Position numbers and translations under genes: made by a program
The notes under the pieces: model-generated
Told to the model about the DNA's origin: nothing
Seen by the model: only the letters and a program-made list of their open reading frames with translations
The model's database searches: none
Shown: piece after piece, positions 45,814 through 56,514 of the stretch
Position numbering within the stretch: position 1 is the first letter of the stretch
Layout: each line of letters opens with the position of its first letter
NCBI GenBank assembly: GCA_900073065.1
Contig: FJOG01000016.1
Coordinates: 1,118,528 to 1,182,527 of the forward strand
Length of the DNA: 64,000 bases
Reading direction: 5' to 3'
DNA from: Phialocephala subalpina
Taxonomy: Eukaryota; Ascomycota; Leotiomycetes; Helotiales; Mollisiaceae

Positions 45814-46275
45814 ATGACTCGCGAACTGTTCTTGGTGGTTTACCACGAGAAAACCAAAGTTTCCTGCCCATTGGTCAATGTTTATTCCTCATAGTGATGG
45901 AGCCGTGAAGGGGAAGATAATCCACGCCATTGGCAGTCCTTTCACGGGCTACCAGCTTGAGATCAAGGAGTATGATATTTCGAAGACCAAGAAATCCCAT
46001 GAGAAGATCTCGCTCGGATCCATTGATGAGGGTTAGTTGCCCCATCTTGAATCCAAGGCCGAGGGTGTCAAGACTCCTGGGGTCAGCAAGACGCTATTAG
46101 ATCCATTTAGAGTAAGTCAAGCTGTTTTTTTTAAAAAAAAAAAATTTTGACTGACAATTTCTTGCAGGGGGAGAATTGCCAGAACTAGCTTAAAAGTTAT
46201 GTAGATGTGTTAGTAAAGGATAGGGTAGTGCTGCAGTCGACTCGTAATGTTCCCACTCATGCTCCTAAGATCTAA
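45814..46275 (+). pseudogene. Broken small conserved fungal gene (hypothetical family)
   Basis: The start reads MTRELFLVVYHEKTK. A one-base frame change leads to PAHWSMFIPHSDG, KGKIIHAIGSPFTGYQLEI and KEYDISKTKKSHEKISLGS. Then TAG interrupts before LPHLESKAEGVKTPGV. A plausible intron (GTAAGT...TGCAG, ~46112-46168) joins ENCQN and a second TAG to LKSYVDVLVKD. The pattern (AHWxxFIP...GKIIHxxGxPFTGY...W(x)xxYV) is one I know from small fungal proteins of unknown function. The two stops are single transitions from CAG and TGG, so the gene was lost by mutation of RIP type plus a frameshift. Confidence 0.6.
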
Positions 46276-46626
46276 CACCTGTGATCTTTGTTGTGTATTT
46301 GTCAACTACAGGGACAGGATTAGCAATTGGTGGGCAGGTACCCATGATAGTTTAGAGAATTCCGTAGATCATGTTTAAATCCAACTAAAGACATTCGTTT
46401 CAAGCCGAGCTATTTATTCTGAGTGAACGAGAACGGCAAAAGTTTGTGTTCCTTGATGCGAACAAATTTTGATTAAATATTAATGAGACTTAATTCACTC
46501 AAAACATTAGCCCTGTCGCAATGCTTCTTAAAAAATATCCCTCTACCCCCGGCCTCCCTAGAAATGAAAGTGTTCAACACATATAGCACAATTCACTGCT
46601 CTCTCCATGAAAAATTTCTTATGCCT
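46276..46626. other. Intergenic, no supported gene
   Basis: Region between the broken small gene and the 3' end of the APH-family kinase. AT-biased; nothing recognisable. Confidence 0.5.
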
Positions 46627-47600
46627 TTAGTACCCGAGAGTTCGAGGATAATAGCTCCAAGCATCATAACAATCGGCAACCTCCAAAAATTGTGGTATGT
46701 ATTCGGTCTCCCATTCTCCGTCGGGGTCGGCTGTGAATACGGCCTTACAGTATTCCCAGTAATCTGGATACCAACCCGATTGATGCCAGTCAATGATAGC
46801 CACAATGCGACAAGGTTTGTCTATAGACACTATAATGTTGCTTGGATGTAGGTCTGCATGAGTAAAGGTAATTGGCGAGTTGTCCGGAAGTAAGTGCCGG
46901 AATGGATCAGGAATTTGTGAAGGGTCTGGCCAGTGGATCTCCTTCCCCCGTTTGGTCAAATAAGACAGCCAGTCATGAAATTCTTTTACTGAGGCGAATG
47001 GGCCGGCGGAAGGTTTTGTGTCGTCCGTGAATACGATGTCTAGCAGAGGTTGGCGGTTGATATGACCTTAAAAGCAATTAGTTTGGATTTTGGTTGGGGA
47101 TTCAAATGAGAAAGCCGCTCACCTAGAAACTGATCCTTTGGATCCTGTTGTAGATTGCGTAGTGCTAGTAACATAGCTTGAAGCTGGCTACAGACGATTT
47201 CTCTCTCTTGTTTTGAGAGCGACTCCCATCTTTTTTCCAATGTAACGCCTTTAACAAGCTCCATGTAAACGAAAACTTCGCCATTGTCTTCGCACCAGCC
47301 ATAGACTTCGGGAACTGGGACCTGGGAAGGCAAAAAGCGACGGAGAGCCCAGAGACATTGCCCCTCTGCGATAGTGATCTCTTTTCCGTACTTGACCAGG
47401 AGGTTGAGCGATTCGAACTGAATGGGTCCATATTGTCCCGGGCGTTGATGTGCGCGGACCTCGGCAGGCAGAGGCAGGGAGCTTTCTAGTCCATTCCGCA
47501 AGAAATACGTTGATTCTCTGAACACGACCGATGAACTTGATGGGAGCATCCCGACAGAAATTTCGCGACGGCTGTTTTCTTTGCCCATCGTAGAAGCCAT
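46627..47600 (-). CDS. Aminoglycoside-phosphotransferase (APH)-family kinase
   Basis: Two exons (47600-47123, 47066-46627) join as DQFLGHINRQPLL and give 305 aa. The N-lobe has LLVKYGKEITIAEGQCLWALR and VPEVYGWCEDNGEVFVYMELV (hinge). The C-lobe has the Brenner motif FTHADLHPSNIIV and IIDWHQSGWYPDYWEY, which are catalytic loop and metal-binding Asp. The gene is complete. Proteins of this type are numerous in Pezizomycotina. They phosphorylate unknown small molecules and are not evidence of drug resistance. The AT-rich repeat upstream begins within 0.1 kb of the start codon. Confidence 0.88.
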
Positions 47601-47659
47601 TGGAATGAGGGGTGAATTTGAGGAAGAGGAAGGGCAGCGTATTTAAGATAGAGTGGTCG

Positions 47660-48444
47660 TGAGTTATATTGACGAGCGAAGATTATTATTACCTAACAAC
47701 AACGGATGATTAGTGGGGAGCTACAAAGAAATTTATTGTGTATCTTATACTAACGAGTAGCCAATTAACCGATTTCCACTTCCAATGCATAAATACAATA
47801 AATATATACCTCAAATTTATATTATTTATTAAGTTTTAAAAAATTACCATTTGACGATTATATAAGCTATAGCTTAAATTTTTTTAATCTATCGTCGCAA
47901 TACCCAAAAAATTCATTTCTATTAATCTAAAATAGCGTGAATTTTAATTAGATTAAATTAGATTATATTCCCTTTTTCTAAATCTAATTTAATGAAATAT
48001 AATCTACTCAAAATCTAATCTAATCTAAATCTAATCTAATAATCTAAAGTATACTCGAGTTATTAGAGTATTATGTGCCTTCTATTGAAAGTATTAGAAT
48101 AAAATTCAGCCTCATCTCCAAAAGCTAAGGTCACGTGTTATTACGCCACGTGCTTCGTAGCCTCTTACTTTGTGTAGGCTACATGTAAAGAAGCTCCGCT
48201 CCCTTCTTTAGATATTATACATAATGCATATTCTATTATAATTTATAATATAATATAGCAAAAGTTAATTAGAAGTAAGTTAAAAACATTTATTTTATAA
48301 GTATTACATGGATAATCTAAATAATTTAAAGTATAATCAAAAGATAATCTAATCAAAACTCTAGATTATCTTGAATTTGGCTACTTATAATCTAATCTAA
48401 TCTAATCTATATACTCTAGAATATACTTGAGTTATTAAATTAAT
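47660..48444. repeat. AT-rich degenerate repeat block with TAATC/ATCTAA tracts
   Basis: AATCTAATCTAA microsatellite tracts occur at about 48011-48045 and 48388-48412. Near-identical words follow them: ATACTCGAGTTATTAGA at 48051 and ATATACTTGAGTTATTAAA at 48421. This suggests two direct copies of a unit about 370 bases long. A normal-composition island (48110-48210) contains GGTCACGTG/GCCACGTGC. It looks like a degraded transposon with long repeats. Its right end abuts the truncated monooxygenase. Confidence 0.6.
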
Positions 48445-48763
48445 TTTAGTTACGCTGAAGGCGACTATCAAAGCGATCAATAATCCTTTCCATGCCTGGC
48501 ATTTGTATTACATGCCGCCTGAATCTCTCAACTGGAAAGCCGCTCTAGGCGTGACATTGATTGGCGACGCTGCACATGTGACGACTCCTTTCATCGGCGA
48601 ACGAGTCAATGTTGCCATGCGGGACTCAGTCATTCTCGCACGAAAGTTGAAAGAGTTTGGGATATCGCAGGAAGCAATTGAGGAGTATGGAACGGATATG
48701 TTTCCTCGTGCTAGAGATGTTATTGAGAAGAGTGTTAAGAGTGGAGAGTTGTACTATGATTAG
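48445..48763 (+). pseudogene. Truncated FAD-dependent monooxygenase (salicylate-hydroxylase type), 3' part only
   Basis: A stop-free frame starts at a TTTTAG boundary of the AT-rich block. It reads KATIKAINNPFHAWHL, NWKAALGVTLIGDAAHVTTPF and GERVNVAMRDSVILARKLKEF, ending ELYYD-stop. GDAAHVTTPFxGExVN is the second FAD-binding motif of class A flavin monooxygenases. The first ~70% of such an enzyme, including the GxGxxG dinucleotide fold, is absent. The gene was therefore cut by the repeat insertion or a deletion. Confidence 0.75.
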
Positions 48764-49462
48764 CGCTCCTAAGACGGTGATGGGGGCTAACGGAAAAGGT
48801 GAGCACTTCGGAGGACTGGGCCAAGAGAAATTCATGTTTACGCATGACATTGGCTTTTCGTATCACGCCCAATATTCTATAGTCGCACGTGAAAGCTTAT
48901 AATGCTATTCAAACCTGCGCGGGTTGTGAGAACTTGAGCTAAGTGAGGCGTCACTTCAAGAGCCACTTTCCTCGCTAAATTCCCATAAGCTCAAAAGGGG
49001 TTGACATTTGATAGACTAATAGAGACACCAATACCTGAAGTGCTACCATACTGTCACGAGGACATGGATGAGAGTGCGAGAGATGGATGATTCGTTGCTC
49101 TGATAAAATCGCCAAGTTCGCAGAAATTACATCCATATAACGATACTATAACAGCTATCACCGCACGAGAAGTCGCCATACCCTAGTAGTGAAAGAAAAA
49201 CCAACGCATCGAAGGGTATTGGTGCCAGAAAAGTGAAACAACGCACAAAGTATGCTCCATAACTGTAAAAGCAGTTGTTCCACCACCGAGTTACGCTGAC
49301 TCCGTGTAAGCCCGCACTAAAGAAGTGAAATACAAGTATGTCAGCCACGTCTCCTGAATCTCCATGCTTCGCTACTGAGGTCGAAATTGAGAGAACGTGA
49401 TGATCAATCCTTCCTTAGCCACCGAGTGGATGGCCTTCAAGCAGTACCACTGTTCCCCCAAA
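48764..49462. other. Intergenic, no supported gene
   Basis: 0.7 kb between the monooxygenase remnant and the 3' end of the ubiquitin-like gene. No coding signal. Confidence 0.5.
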
Positions 49463-50385
49463 TCAACATCCATTCTGTGCCACACGGAGTTCCAGCGTAT
49501 CCTCATCATCAACATTATTGTCCTCCAAGGTATTCCCATCCCACAAACGGTTGCCATTGAAAAGCAATCGTTGCTCTATCACTGGTATGCCTTCGCTACG
49601 TTGAAGCGCGCTCTCCACTTTATCTATAGTCGTCCGCTTGTCGACCGTCATCGAGAGGGTCTTTCCGGCCGGAGTCATGACGAAGATAGTGATGGGGTTT
49701 CGAGGGTGCCCGGTAAGCTGCGGACGGCTGGGCGGAGGGGGAGTATAATCAAGTGGGTCGGTCGAAAAGAACGCGCTGTACATGGCCTTCATGGCAGTCA
49801 ATCGCTTCGCACGAAGCTCAGTCTCTTGTTCGCTCGCTCCGGATGGTCTGTGGTGAAGGACAACTCCGAGCGCGTCTTGCAAATCTGCGTAAAGTCGCGT
49901 ATCAAGGATGGCAGCGTGCCAAAGCTCGTCCACTAATTTCGAAAGTTAGTAGAGTAAGAGGGATGATGTGGATGATATTGTGTACTGAGCGGCGTAGGAC
50001 TGATCTTGGTGGCATCTTCGTCGGCTGTGAACGCCTTGATTACAAGAAGGCGTCGAAGCTCCTCGATCGCGTCATCTTTGGTGACGTGGTACTGGATGGC
50101 AACGCGCTCGGCGGGGACTCGAAGGGCGTCGGAGAAACGTGAACCAAAGAGAAACGCGATACCCTCAGAGTTGTTAGGCAGCATTTGTTGGTACACTCGG
50201 ATGACAGCATCAGGGACGTTGGTGGTCATGGCCGCGGCGGAGATCGTGAGAGTAGTCTTCGGAATCTTGGACTCGTTGCGCTGACGCTTTGCTGGACTGG
50301 CCGTGGGACTGTCAGTGATGATGATGGGCTCTTCGTGGTCGCGCTTGAGCGTGCTCGACCTCTGCGATTTGCGTCTGCCTGACAT
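49463..50385 (-). CDS. Protein with C-terminal ubiquitin-like domain
   Basis: Two exons (50385-49986, 49932-49463) join as TPLMDELWHAAIL and give 289 aa; the 53-nt intron has CTAAC before TTAG. The first ~45 residues are basic and Ser/Thr-rich with a possible nuclear signal (SPAKRQRNESK). A helical middle follows (VIRVYQQMLPNN, VTKDDAIEELRRLLVIKAF). The last ~75 residues form a ubiquitin-like fold: ITIFVMTPAGKTLSMTV, DKVESALQRSEGIP, EQRLLFNGNRLWDGNTLED and DTLELRVAQNG. The tail ends NGC and lacks the di-glycine needed for conjugation, so it is a built-in rather than a processed modifier. The function is unknown. Confidence 0.8.
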
Positions 50386-50824
50386 TGTTCTTACTGAGTT
50401 CTTCAAGTAGCTTTCAATATAGAATATTCGTCCCGGAAGTGGGCGTGAAGAGTTCAGGTGGGAGCGTGGAAAAGAAAAGATGGCAAGACCTTGGAAGTTG
50501 TTTCGCGCGGGGAATTGAAGGAGCGTCTCAATAGAGCGCACGCTAAAGCCAAACGCGAGTTCACGTGATGATGATGGATTCACTCGCAACCTCGAATGCT
50601 CCTGGAGCCATGACGAATCCTCGACCAACCACGACAATCGCAGCCGAGTTGCCCTGCAGAGGGAAATTAAGGAAAGCTACGGCCCTGAGTTTGCGTCAAT
50701 CAAGGTTATTGTACCCACATGAGTCTGTGGCCACTCCATCTTTCTACTTGTTCTCGTATATCGCTTTCTTGGGAAGGGTTTGACTCAACATCCCGAAATA
50801 TAGTAAGCTTTGAATGCCCATTCG
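50386..50824. promoter_or_regulatory. Divergent promoter between ubiquitin-like and 2EXR genes
   Basis: The two start codons point away from each other across 0.44 kb. No gene is supported. CACGTG is present near 50563-50568. Confidence 0.4.
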
Positions 50825-51775
50825 ATGAGGAGTTCTAACCAGTCAACAGCATATCCACCAAACGAGTTCGAATCCTCCGAAACCTTAGACATCGCCCTCG
50901 AACTCAACAAGATGCCAGCATCCAAAATAGATAAATTTTTCAATAACCTACCAACCGAACTGCGATTGAGAATTTGGAAGAAGGCGGCGTTCATTCCCAG
51001 GAATGTGGACGTATGGAATAGGGAAATTTTCATCGGCAAGAACAACCAAGGAACAGCGTACGCCGTCTCTTATCGCATGATCTCTCGAACCCCGCCACCT
51101 GCTATCCTCCATGTTTGTCGCGAATCTCGAGCGGAGGGCCTCAAATACTATATGCTAGAGTTCGGTACCACGAAGGATTTTAGAGATTTTGTCATCACCT
51201 CAAAACCGAAAATCTACATCAATCCAGCGGTTGATACAGTCTGCTTGCCACGTCCGCAAGATTTCTTGCAGTATCCGATGGACGATACTGAAGATGTAGA
51301 ATCATATGGCAAGGCTTTGGATTTTCGCTCTCGATTAGGAAAGATGAAGTTGAGGAGCTTAGCTATCAACGTTTTCGACACACCATTACTCGATATAGAC
51401 GACTTTACGTCCGTTTCCATGTACGGCAGTATCATGCCAACAAGCAGCAACACGGTCGAACAATTGATTCTTTTCTCAGATCCGAGCAGCTACGACGGCG
51501 AACCTCGACCGCTCCAAGAACGTCATAATATAGTTAATTTCAGAAAGCTCTCCCAGCAGGAGCTAGACTCTGAACATATCACCGTGGGCGACTTGGTCCA
51601 TGGTTTGGAGCTCCTCAATGCATACTTTGCACGCGATTTTGACTCGCCGGAGAGGATCGCCAAGTACCATTCATGGAAGAAAAGTCTGCGCAAGATGGAT
51701 TGTAGATGGGAAGAAGTCGATATTATAGATGGATTGGATGTGTCCGCTACAGCGTATTGTTTGCAATCAAGTTGA
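50825..51775 (+). CDS. 2EXR-domain protein
   Basis: A single exon of about 316 aa from the first in-frame ATG (50825); a second ATG at 50912 starts just before the domain. The 2EXR domain runs FFNNLPTELRLRIWKKA (LPxELRLxIW), then a beta stretch and ILHVCRESRAEGLKYYML (HVCRESRxxxL). The C-terminal part contains VDTVCLPRP and LRSLAINVFD. This family of several dozen members per genome is typical of plant-associated Leotiomycetes and other Pezizomycotina; its biochemical role is unknown. No signal peptide is present. Confidence 0.88.
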   Translation: MRSSNQSTAYPPNEFESSETLDIALELNKMPASKIDKFFNNLPTELRLRIWKKAAFIPRNVDVWNREIFIGKNNQGTAYAVSYRMISRTPPPAILHVCRESRAEGLKYYMLEFGTTKDFRDFVITSKPKIYINPAVDTVCLPRPQDFLQYPMDDTEDVESYGKALDFRSRLGKMKLRSLAINVFDTPLLDIDDFTSVSMYGSIMPTSSNTVEQLILFSDPSSYDGEPRPLQERHNIVNFRKLSQQELDSEHITVGDLVHGLELLNAYFARDFDSPERIAKYHSWKKSLRKMDCRWEEVDIIDGLDVSATAYCLQSS

Positions 51776-52492
51776 CGTATGGATAGCATGGGGAAAAGCA
51801 GCAATTCGCGCGATTTATCAAGGTACCCAGGCCTCATGTCTGGGGTTTTATCATCGTTTAGATTCTGTCTTTGGAACACGAACTGCAAAAATGTTCCCGG
51901 AGCTGATGGTGAAGCAAAACGAGGTCGTTGAGATTGCACAACCTACTTCAATTCATGCCTGTCCACAAGACCATGCTATGCAGGACGCTCAAGTGAGAAT
52001 TGCACCAGGTTATTCATGTGCACCTTGTGCCTTCACTTGCATAGTGCTGGCGATGACATCTGGTTAAGGGAGCGAAGTTGTGCGAATTTGTATCTGAAAA
52101 CCAACTTGCTTTCTGTTCAAATTGCCTCGCCTCAGCGATGCGTACAGTAAGCGCAGTCATTTTTCTCGTGCTCTGAGAATTTTCTTCTGGCACATTTTGT
52201 GGAGGTGGGGTTCATCAGATGTTAATTTGTCCCACCCCAAAACTACTGCGCGATGACACCAGCCAAGCAAAAAGGAAGCCAAGCAATCACGAACCTGCTT
52301 CAAGCTTCAACCATCGAAATCTAAACTTCCATAATCGACGTCTTTACATGAATTATCCTTGCGCCACATCTTCGCAAATATCACTATCAAACTCAACTTC
52401 AGCCCTACAGCTACTGTACCTCCACCTCGAAATTCGACTCAACGGAAGCGCAAAGAGGGACAAAGGAGGGGCAAAGACAGGAGACATAAATC
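51776..52492. other. Intergenic, no supported gene
   Basis: No coding signal beyond short frames. CAA/AAATC-rich leader sequence precedes the ATG at 52493. Confidence 0.5.
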
Positions 52493-53398
52493 ATGGAAGA
52501 TTTCATCGAACTAGGCATCGAAGGCGTCGACAGACTAGTCGACAAGCATTTCCACAAAGTGCCAAACAAATATATCGACCCGCACACGTATCGTCATCTT
52601 CATCATCGAAATCGTGGGGAGAAGCGCTCGAGAAGGGGCGAGGACGAAGATTCCGTGGACGAAGTTGAGGAAGATGAGGAGAGGGGAAGCGCCGCTAGGG
52701 ATGATGATAGATACGATCGAAGGTCTGAGGACTCGCATCGTCCACGCCGCCGCCAAACAGATCCATCAGAAACCTACTCAAGCGGAGGTTACGAATACGT
52801 TGCTCCACCAGCTGCTGCTGGTGCTGCTGCGGGTTATGGATATGACCACAACGGTCCCACTTCCGTACCACGCACACAACCACAATACGTACCCAACCCA
52901 GGAGCAACGCAAGATCCTCATGGGTACGCGAATCAATACCTCCCACCACCTCCTCCCCCCCTAACCTCAGACCTCCAATCCGATCGACCGCGTCGAAGAC
53001 CAGATCGTCTACTCAGACGAAGCAGTTCCCAACCACCAGGCGTCAAAGAATACGACCGAGAGCGAAGGCGCGAGGAAAAAGAAAGAGAGAGACGGAGGAG
53101 AGCGAACAGTTATAGCGATGATAGGTGGAGGGACTTGCCAGGAACCGAAAGTGCAGGCGGAAAGAAGGACGGAGGACAAAGCAATACAGAGAAAGTGGTG
53201 TTGACTTTGCTGGGCGCTGCGGTGGGAGGGTTGGCGGTTAGTGCTGTGATAGATAGGATGGATAAGAAAGATAAGAAAAGTGATAGAGGGGAAGATATGA
53301 GAGTTGGTGGGAGGGAGAGGGAGAGGACTGGTGGAGGGGGGCGTGGTCATAGGGTTGAGGGGACAAGGAGATCTAGGAAGGGGGGAGGAAGGAGGTGA
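52493..53398 (+). CDS. Disordered Arg/Asp/Pro-rich protein with a C-terminal hydrophobic glycine-rich segment
   Basis: One exon of 301 aa beginning MEDFIELGIEGVDRLVDKHF, an amphipathic helix. Residues ~40-235 are charged low complexity (GEKRSRRGEDEDS, RRREEKERERRRRANS) with Tyr/Pro/Gly repeats and a PPPPPP tract. A single hydrophobic glycine-zipper-like segment follows (VVLTLLGAAVGGLAVSAV), then a basic tail. No catalytic motif is visible. It could be a tail-anchored or membrane-contacting scaffold. I do not recognise the family. The reading frame and context (ATCATGGAAG) support a real gene. Confidence 0.65.
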   Translation: MEDFIELGIEGVDRLVDKHFHKVPNKYIDPHTYRHLHHRNRGEKRSRRGEDEDSVDEVEEDEERGSAARDDDRYDRRSEDSHRPRRRQTDPSETYSSGGYEYVAPPAAAGAAAGYGYDHNGPTSVPRTQPQYVPNPGATQDPHGYANQYLPPPPPPLTSDLQSDRPRRRPDRLLRRSSSQPPGVKEYDRERRREEKERERRRRANSYSDDRWRDLPGTESAGGKKDGGQSNTEKVVLTLLGAAVGGLAVSAVIDRMDKKDKKSDRGEDMRVGGRERERTGGGGRGHRVEGTRRSRKGGGRR

Positions 53399-54088
53399 AA
53401 AAACGGGAAGGGACGGTTTGATGACTGCGGCGGATGATGAACCCGGGAAAAGTTCACGCGTCGACGACACAGCTGGGTTCTACTTCAAGAACATGCTGCG
53501 TTGAGCCGAGCGAACAGACAGTCACGAGAATGGGACTGCTAGCTGGACGCGATGGCAGGTTGTTGATCTGGTGCATAAGGATCGCGAAACAATACAACGA
53601 TGACTTGAGAACTCGTTTGCCTTTGAGTCTTGCCTAAGCCTGCAGCGCGGAGTTGGATGTGGCTGTTCAGAACGGTCGAGGGAAGAAAATGAAAGTGCGC
53701 TGCGAAATGGCCAAGAGTCAGTACCGTTCTTGTTCACTGCCTTGCAGCGCTCGAAACGCTGTAGATTTAGTGATGTGGAGCCTGAACCTTCAGGGGCGTC
53801 ACCCCTGAAAAGATCCTTGAGTTACTCGTTAAGCGAGCCAGCCTGGAAAGAGCAAGCTTGAAATTTACCCCGCACTTACCCCGCCATTGCAGAAGAATCC
53901 TGGGCCAACACCCATCATTCTCACTACAAAGAGAATAGGAGCGATCTTACGAGGTTTCAAAATTAAAATTATCCCCTATGCAATTCCATTTCAAACCCAC
54001 AAGTCCATTTTCACCTTCACTTCTCACGCCTCCACCATATCTCCATATCTCCACCCCCGCCAACTCCCCCCATCGCAATCGCCCCCCT
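53399..54088. other. Intergenic, no supported gene
   Basis: Two ACCCCGC words occur close together at 53867 and 53878 (TACCCCGCACTTACCCCGCC). No coding signal. Confidence 0.5.
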
Positions 54089-55043
54089 CTAAATCGGCTT
54101 CCCAATACTTATCCCCACCACAGTCCTATCGTTCCCTCCCACAAAATCCATACAATCACACCTCCCCTGTCTATTCTGCGTATTATACGCCATACCCACA
54201 CAATAACTCTGCTGCGAGCATTGCTCAACACAAGCAGTGAAACTCGGAAACCCAGATGAAATACAATTGGGACTAGCTCGATAAGTGCTCCACAGTGTAT
54301 CGCATTCTGTATTGTATTGTTTACCGTTGGATGCGGTGTAGGGACTGGCAGCGTTTTGGCAGGAGTCGGGGATTTGGGGGTGGACTGTTTCGGTGGCGAT
54401 GGAGGAGCAGGTGGAGATTGTTGAGGTGACGGCGAAGGAGGTGGTTGCTGTTGTTGCGTCCTGGAGAGTGTTAATTCCGAATGTATGCATGAGTTGGATG
54501 GATTGGAGACTACGGGAGTTGGTTGGACGATAGTTGTAGTGGAGGTCACTGTCGTGGTTGCGGAAGTCAAAAAGCAGCTGCATGCGCTGCTGGTCCTGAC
54601 TGTCTGCGCAACATTGTTTGCAGATGAGCATACTGGTGAAACTTGCTGGCTGTATGGTGTTGATACGGCACGCTTGACATATTCTGGTGTTCCGGTAGTT
54701 GTAGTGGTGCAATCAATGCCGATAATACGGTGGTTGTCCCTACGGTTGTTGTGATGGTAGGCTGAGCAGGTGTAGTGAAAGAAGTTGCAGAAGCCGTGAT
54801 GGTGACGGTTCCGGGTGTCGAAGAAAGGAACTATTGGCAAAATGATGAGCCTACGGCAGGTGTGGCTTGTTTAACAAAGCGCCAGCAGTTGTCTATTTTG
54901 GTCAGAGGTGATATTGCGAGTGTTGGAATATACTAACCTCCAGCACACGTTGGAGCTACAGTAGCTCGAAGTTCTAATTCTGCAGGAAGAGTAGATACTA
55001 CTCTGCTTGAGAGGAAGGCAATATATGCCGCGGAAGAGTAAAA
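54089..55043 (-). pseudogene. Decayed secreted Thr-rich/Cys-rich protein gene
   Basis: Starts with a signal-like peptide (MHFYSSAAYIAFLSSRVVS), then LELRATVAPTCAG. Intron GTTAGT...AATAG leads to DNCWRFVKQATPAVGSSFC, a pattern known from secreted fungal proteins (CAGDNC...FC). A TAG stop follows in frame, then TVTITASATSFTTPAQ. A frame change leads to DCTTTTTGTPEYVKR and SACSCFLTSATTTVTS. Another change leads to INTLQDATTATTSFAV and a C-terminal cysteine domain (CDTLWSTYRASPNCISS, FTACVEQCSQQSYCVGM, GRCDCMDFVGG). One stop and two small indels indicate a recent pseudogene. Unusual splicing or sequence errors are the alternatives. Confidence 0.5.
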
Positions 55044-55816
55044 ATGCATCTTGAAGTGGGAGAGTAAAGATTATCTCAAAAAGAAATGGGATGCGACGAG
55101 ACTGGGAATGAGTTGAGAGCGGCTGCTTGATGAACACTTCGAATGGAGGATTAGTTTCGACTTTATAATAATTTTTCATGGTCTTCCTAGTTGTTCGTCT
55201 TAGTATCAGCCATGCCTGGACTTCCCAACGGCATCACCGAAGTCGCTTGAACTTCATCCTGAGCGTTGCGCTCGAACTGAGACCATTTCCCCAGAAATCG
55301 CAGTAAACCAGAAGGGAGAGAACGCCGTCACGTCAACCCTTAAAAAGAGTGGAAGCTAAGCGTTGTGGCTGGCTTGAGGCTCGTAGATATCGACAGCTGA
55401 AGAGCTCAGTGGTTGGTGTCTTGGCACAAAGCAGCCCAGATTCCCCTGGCACTGAACCAGAAGCAGAACCTTCAAGCCACCTCATCCTATTTTGGAAACT
55501 CCCAGCTTCTCGACCGGAGAGCTTTTCGGTGCTTCTGGAAAGGCGCAACCCGATAGAACCGTTAGCGGCTCGCTCAAAAATTCAGCTGTGGCGATTGCGG
55601 CGAAGAACCCAAAATTCTAGATCACTTGATGCTCACGTGCAGTTAGCACCTAAAATCCCTTTTGCGATACAGTTCAATGTGTGTCCTAGTCATTCCTAAA
55701 CTACAAAATCCTCGGTATTGATAATTGCTGGGCGCTGATGGTCGTGGTAATCGGTTTGTTGGTGTGATGATGCCACAAGAAAGAGTCTCGCAAAGATCAC
55801 GTTGAATGCTCTTAAG
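55044..55816. other. Intergenic, no supported gene
   Basis: Only short frames, no domain. Between two minus-strand loci. Confidence 0.5.
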
Positions 55817-56514
55817 CTAAATCGGCACAATCTGAAGGTAAACAGTCGGGAACTTCCAGTCTACAGTCAAAATGATTAGCTTACGCGTGTACACAGAGGA
55901 AATGTAGACTTACCCTTCGTGCTAACCCACAGCTCTCCCCTCTCCTCATCAATCGAGAATACCACCGGAGCATTGAGCGGCGTACCACCCAACCCATTCC
56001 CAATACCATTGAAATACAACGTCTTCGAATCACCAAACATCCTCACAGCCTCCATGTCGATCAGTAATAGCCCACCTGCCCCGTTATCCAACAGATTTGA
56101 CAGAAAGACTTTCGATTGCGGGAGCGTGTGATTCGTGTTATAGGACAGAGCGAAGGAAGACGCGGTGAAGAAGTCCGGAGATGAGAATATGATACCTTGG
56201 CCAGCTGATGTTTTTTGATTGAAGTAGAAGGTAGATGCAGTTGAGGTGATGTGGACCAAGGAGCCTTGAGAGGGAGAAGTGGGGAGAGTGATGAACCCGA
56301 GGGATTGAAGGCCGTAGGTGGTCGGCTTGACGATTTTGATGGTGAACTTGGTGGGAGGGAGGAGGACGGTCGGCGTTGGTGTCACTGAGGTGCTAACAGT
56401 ACTGCTACTTTGGATGGAGTGGGTGTGAGGGTTGGTAGGTGGAACGGCAGCGGCCGAGGTGGTGTATATGAGAGGGTGGAGGATGGCGAAGGCGAGCGTG
56501 AGGCTGAGCTTCAT
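55817..56514 (-). CDS. Small secreted protein, function unknown
   Basis: Two exons (56514-55914, 55860-55817) give 214 aa; the second exon adds DWKFPTVYLQIVPI. A clear signal peptide (MKLSLTLAFAILHPLIYTTSAAA) precedes a Ser/Thr/Pro-rich region (SSTVSTSVTPTPTV) suited to O-glycosylation. A beta-rich domain follows (FTIKIVKPTTYGLQSL, GSLVHITSTASTFYFNQK, APVVFSIDEERGELWVST). The last part resembles beta-propeller or lectin-like secreted proteins of fungi. There are few cysteines, so a disulfide-rich effector is unlikely. The function is unknown. Confidence 0.75.

Noticed and set aside
46483..46851. Plus-strand frame opposite the APH-family kinase
   Set aside because: The minus strand carries the catalytic HADLHPSN motif, so the plus frame is a shadow.
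53978..54259. Plus-strand proline/serine-rich frame
   Set aside because: It is opposite the cysteine-rich C-terminus of the decayed secreted protein, whose motifs are on the minus strand.
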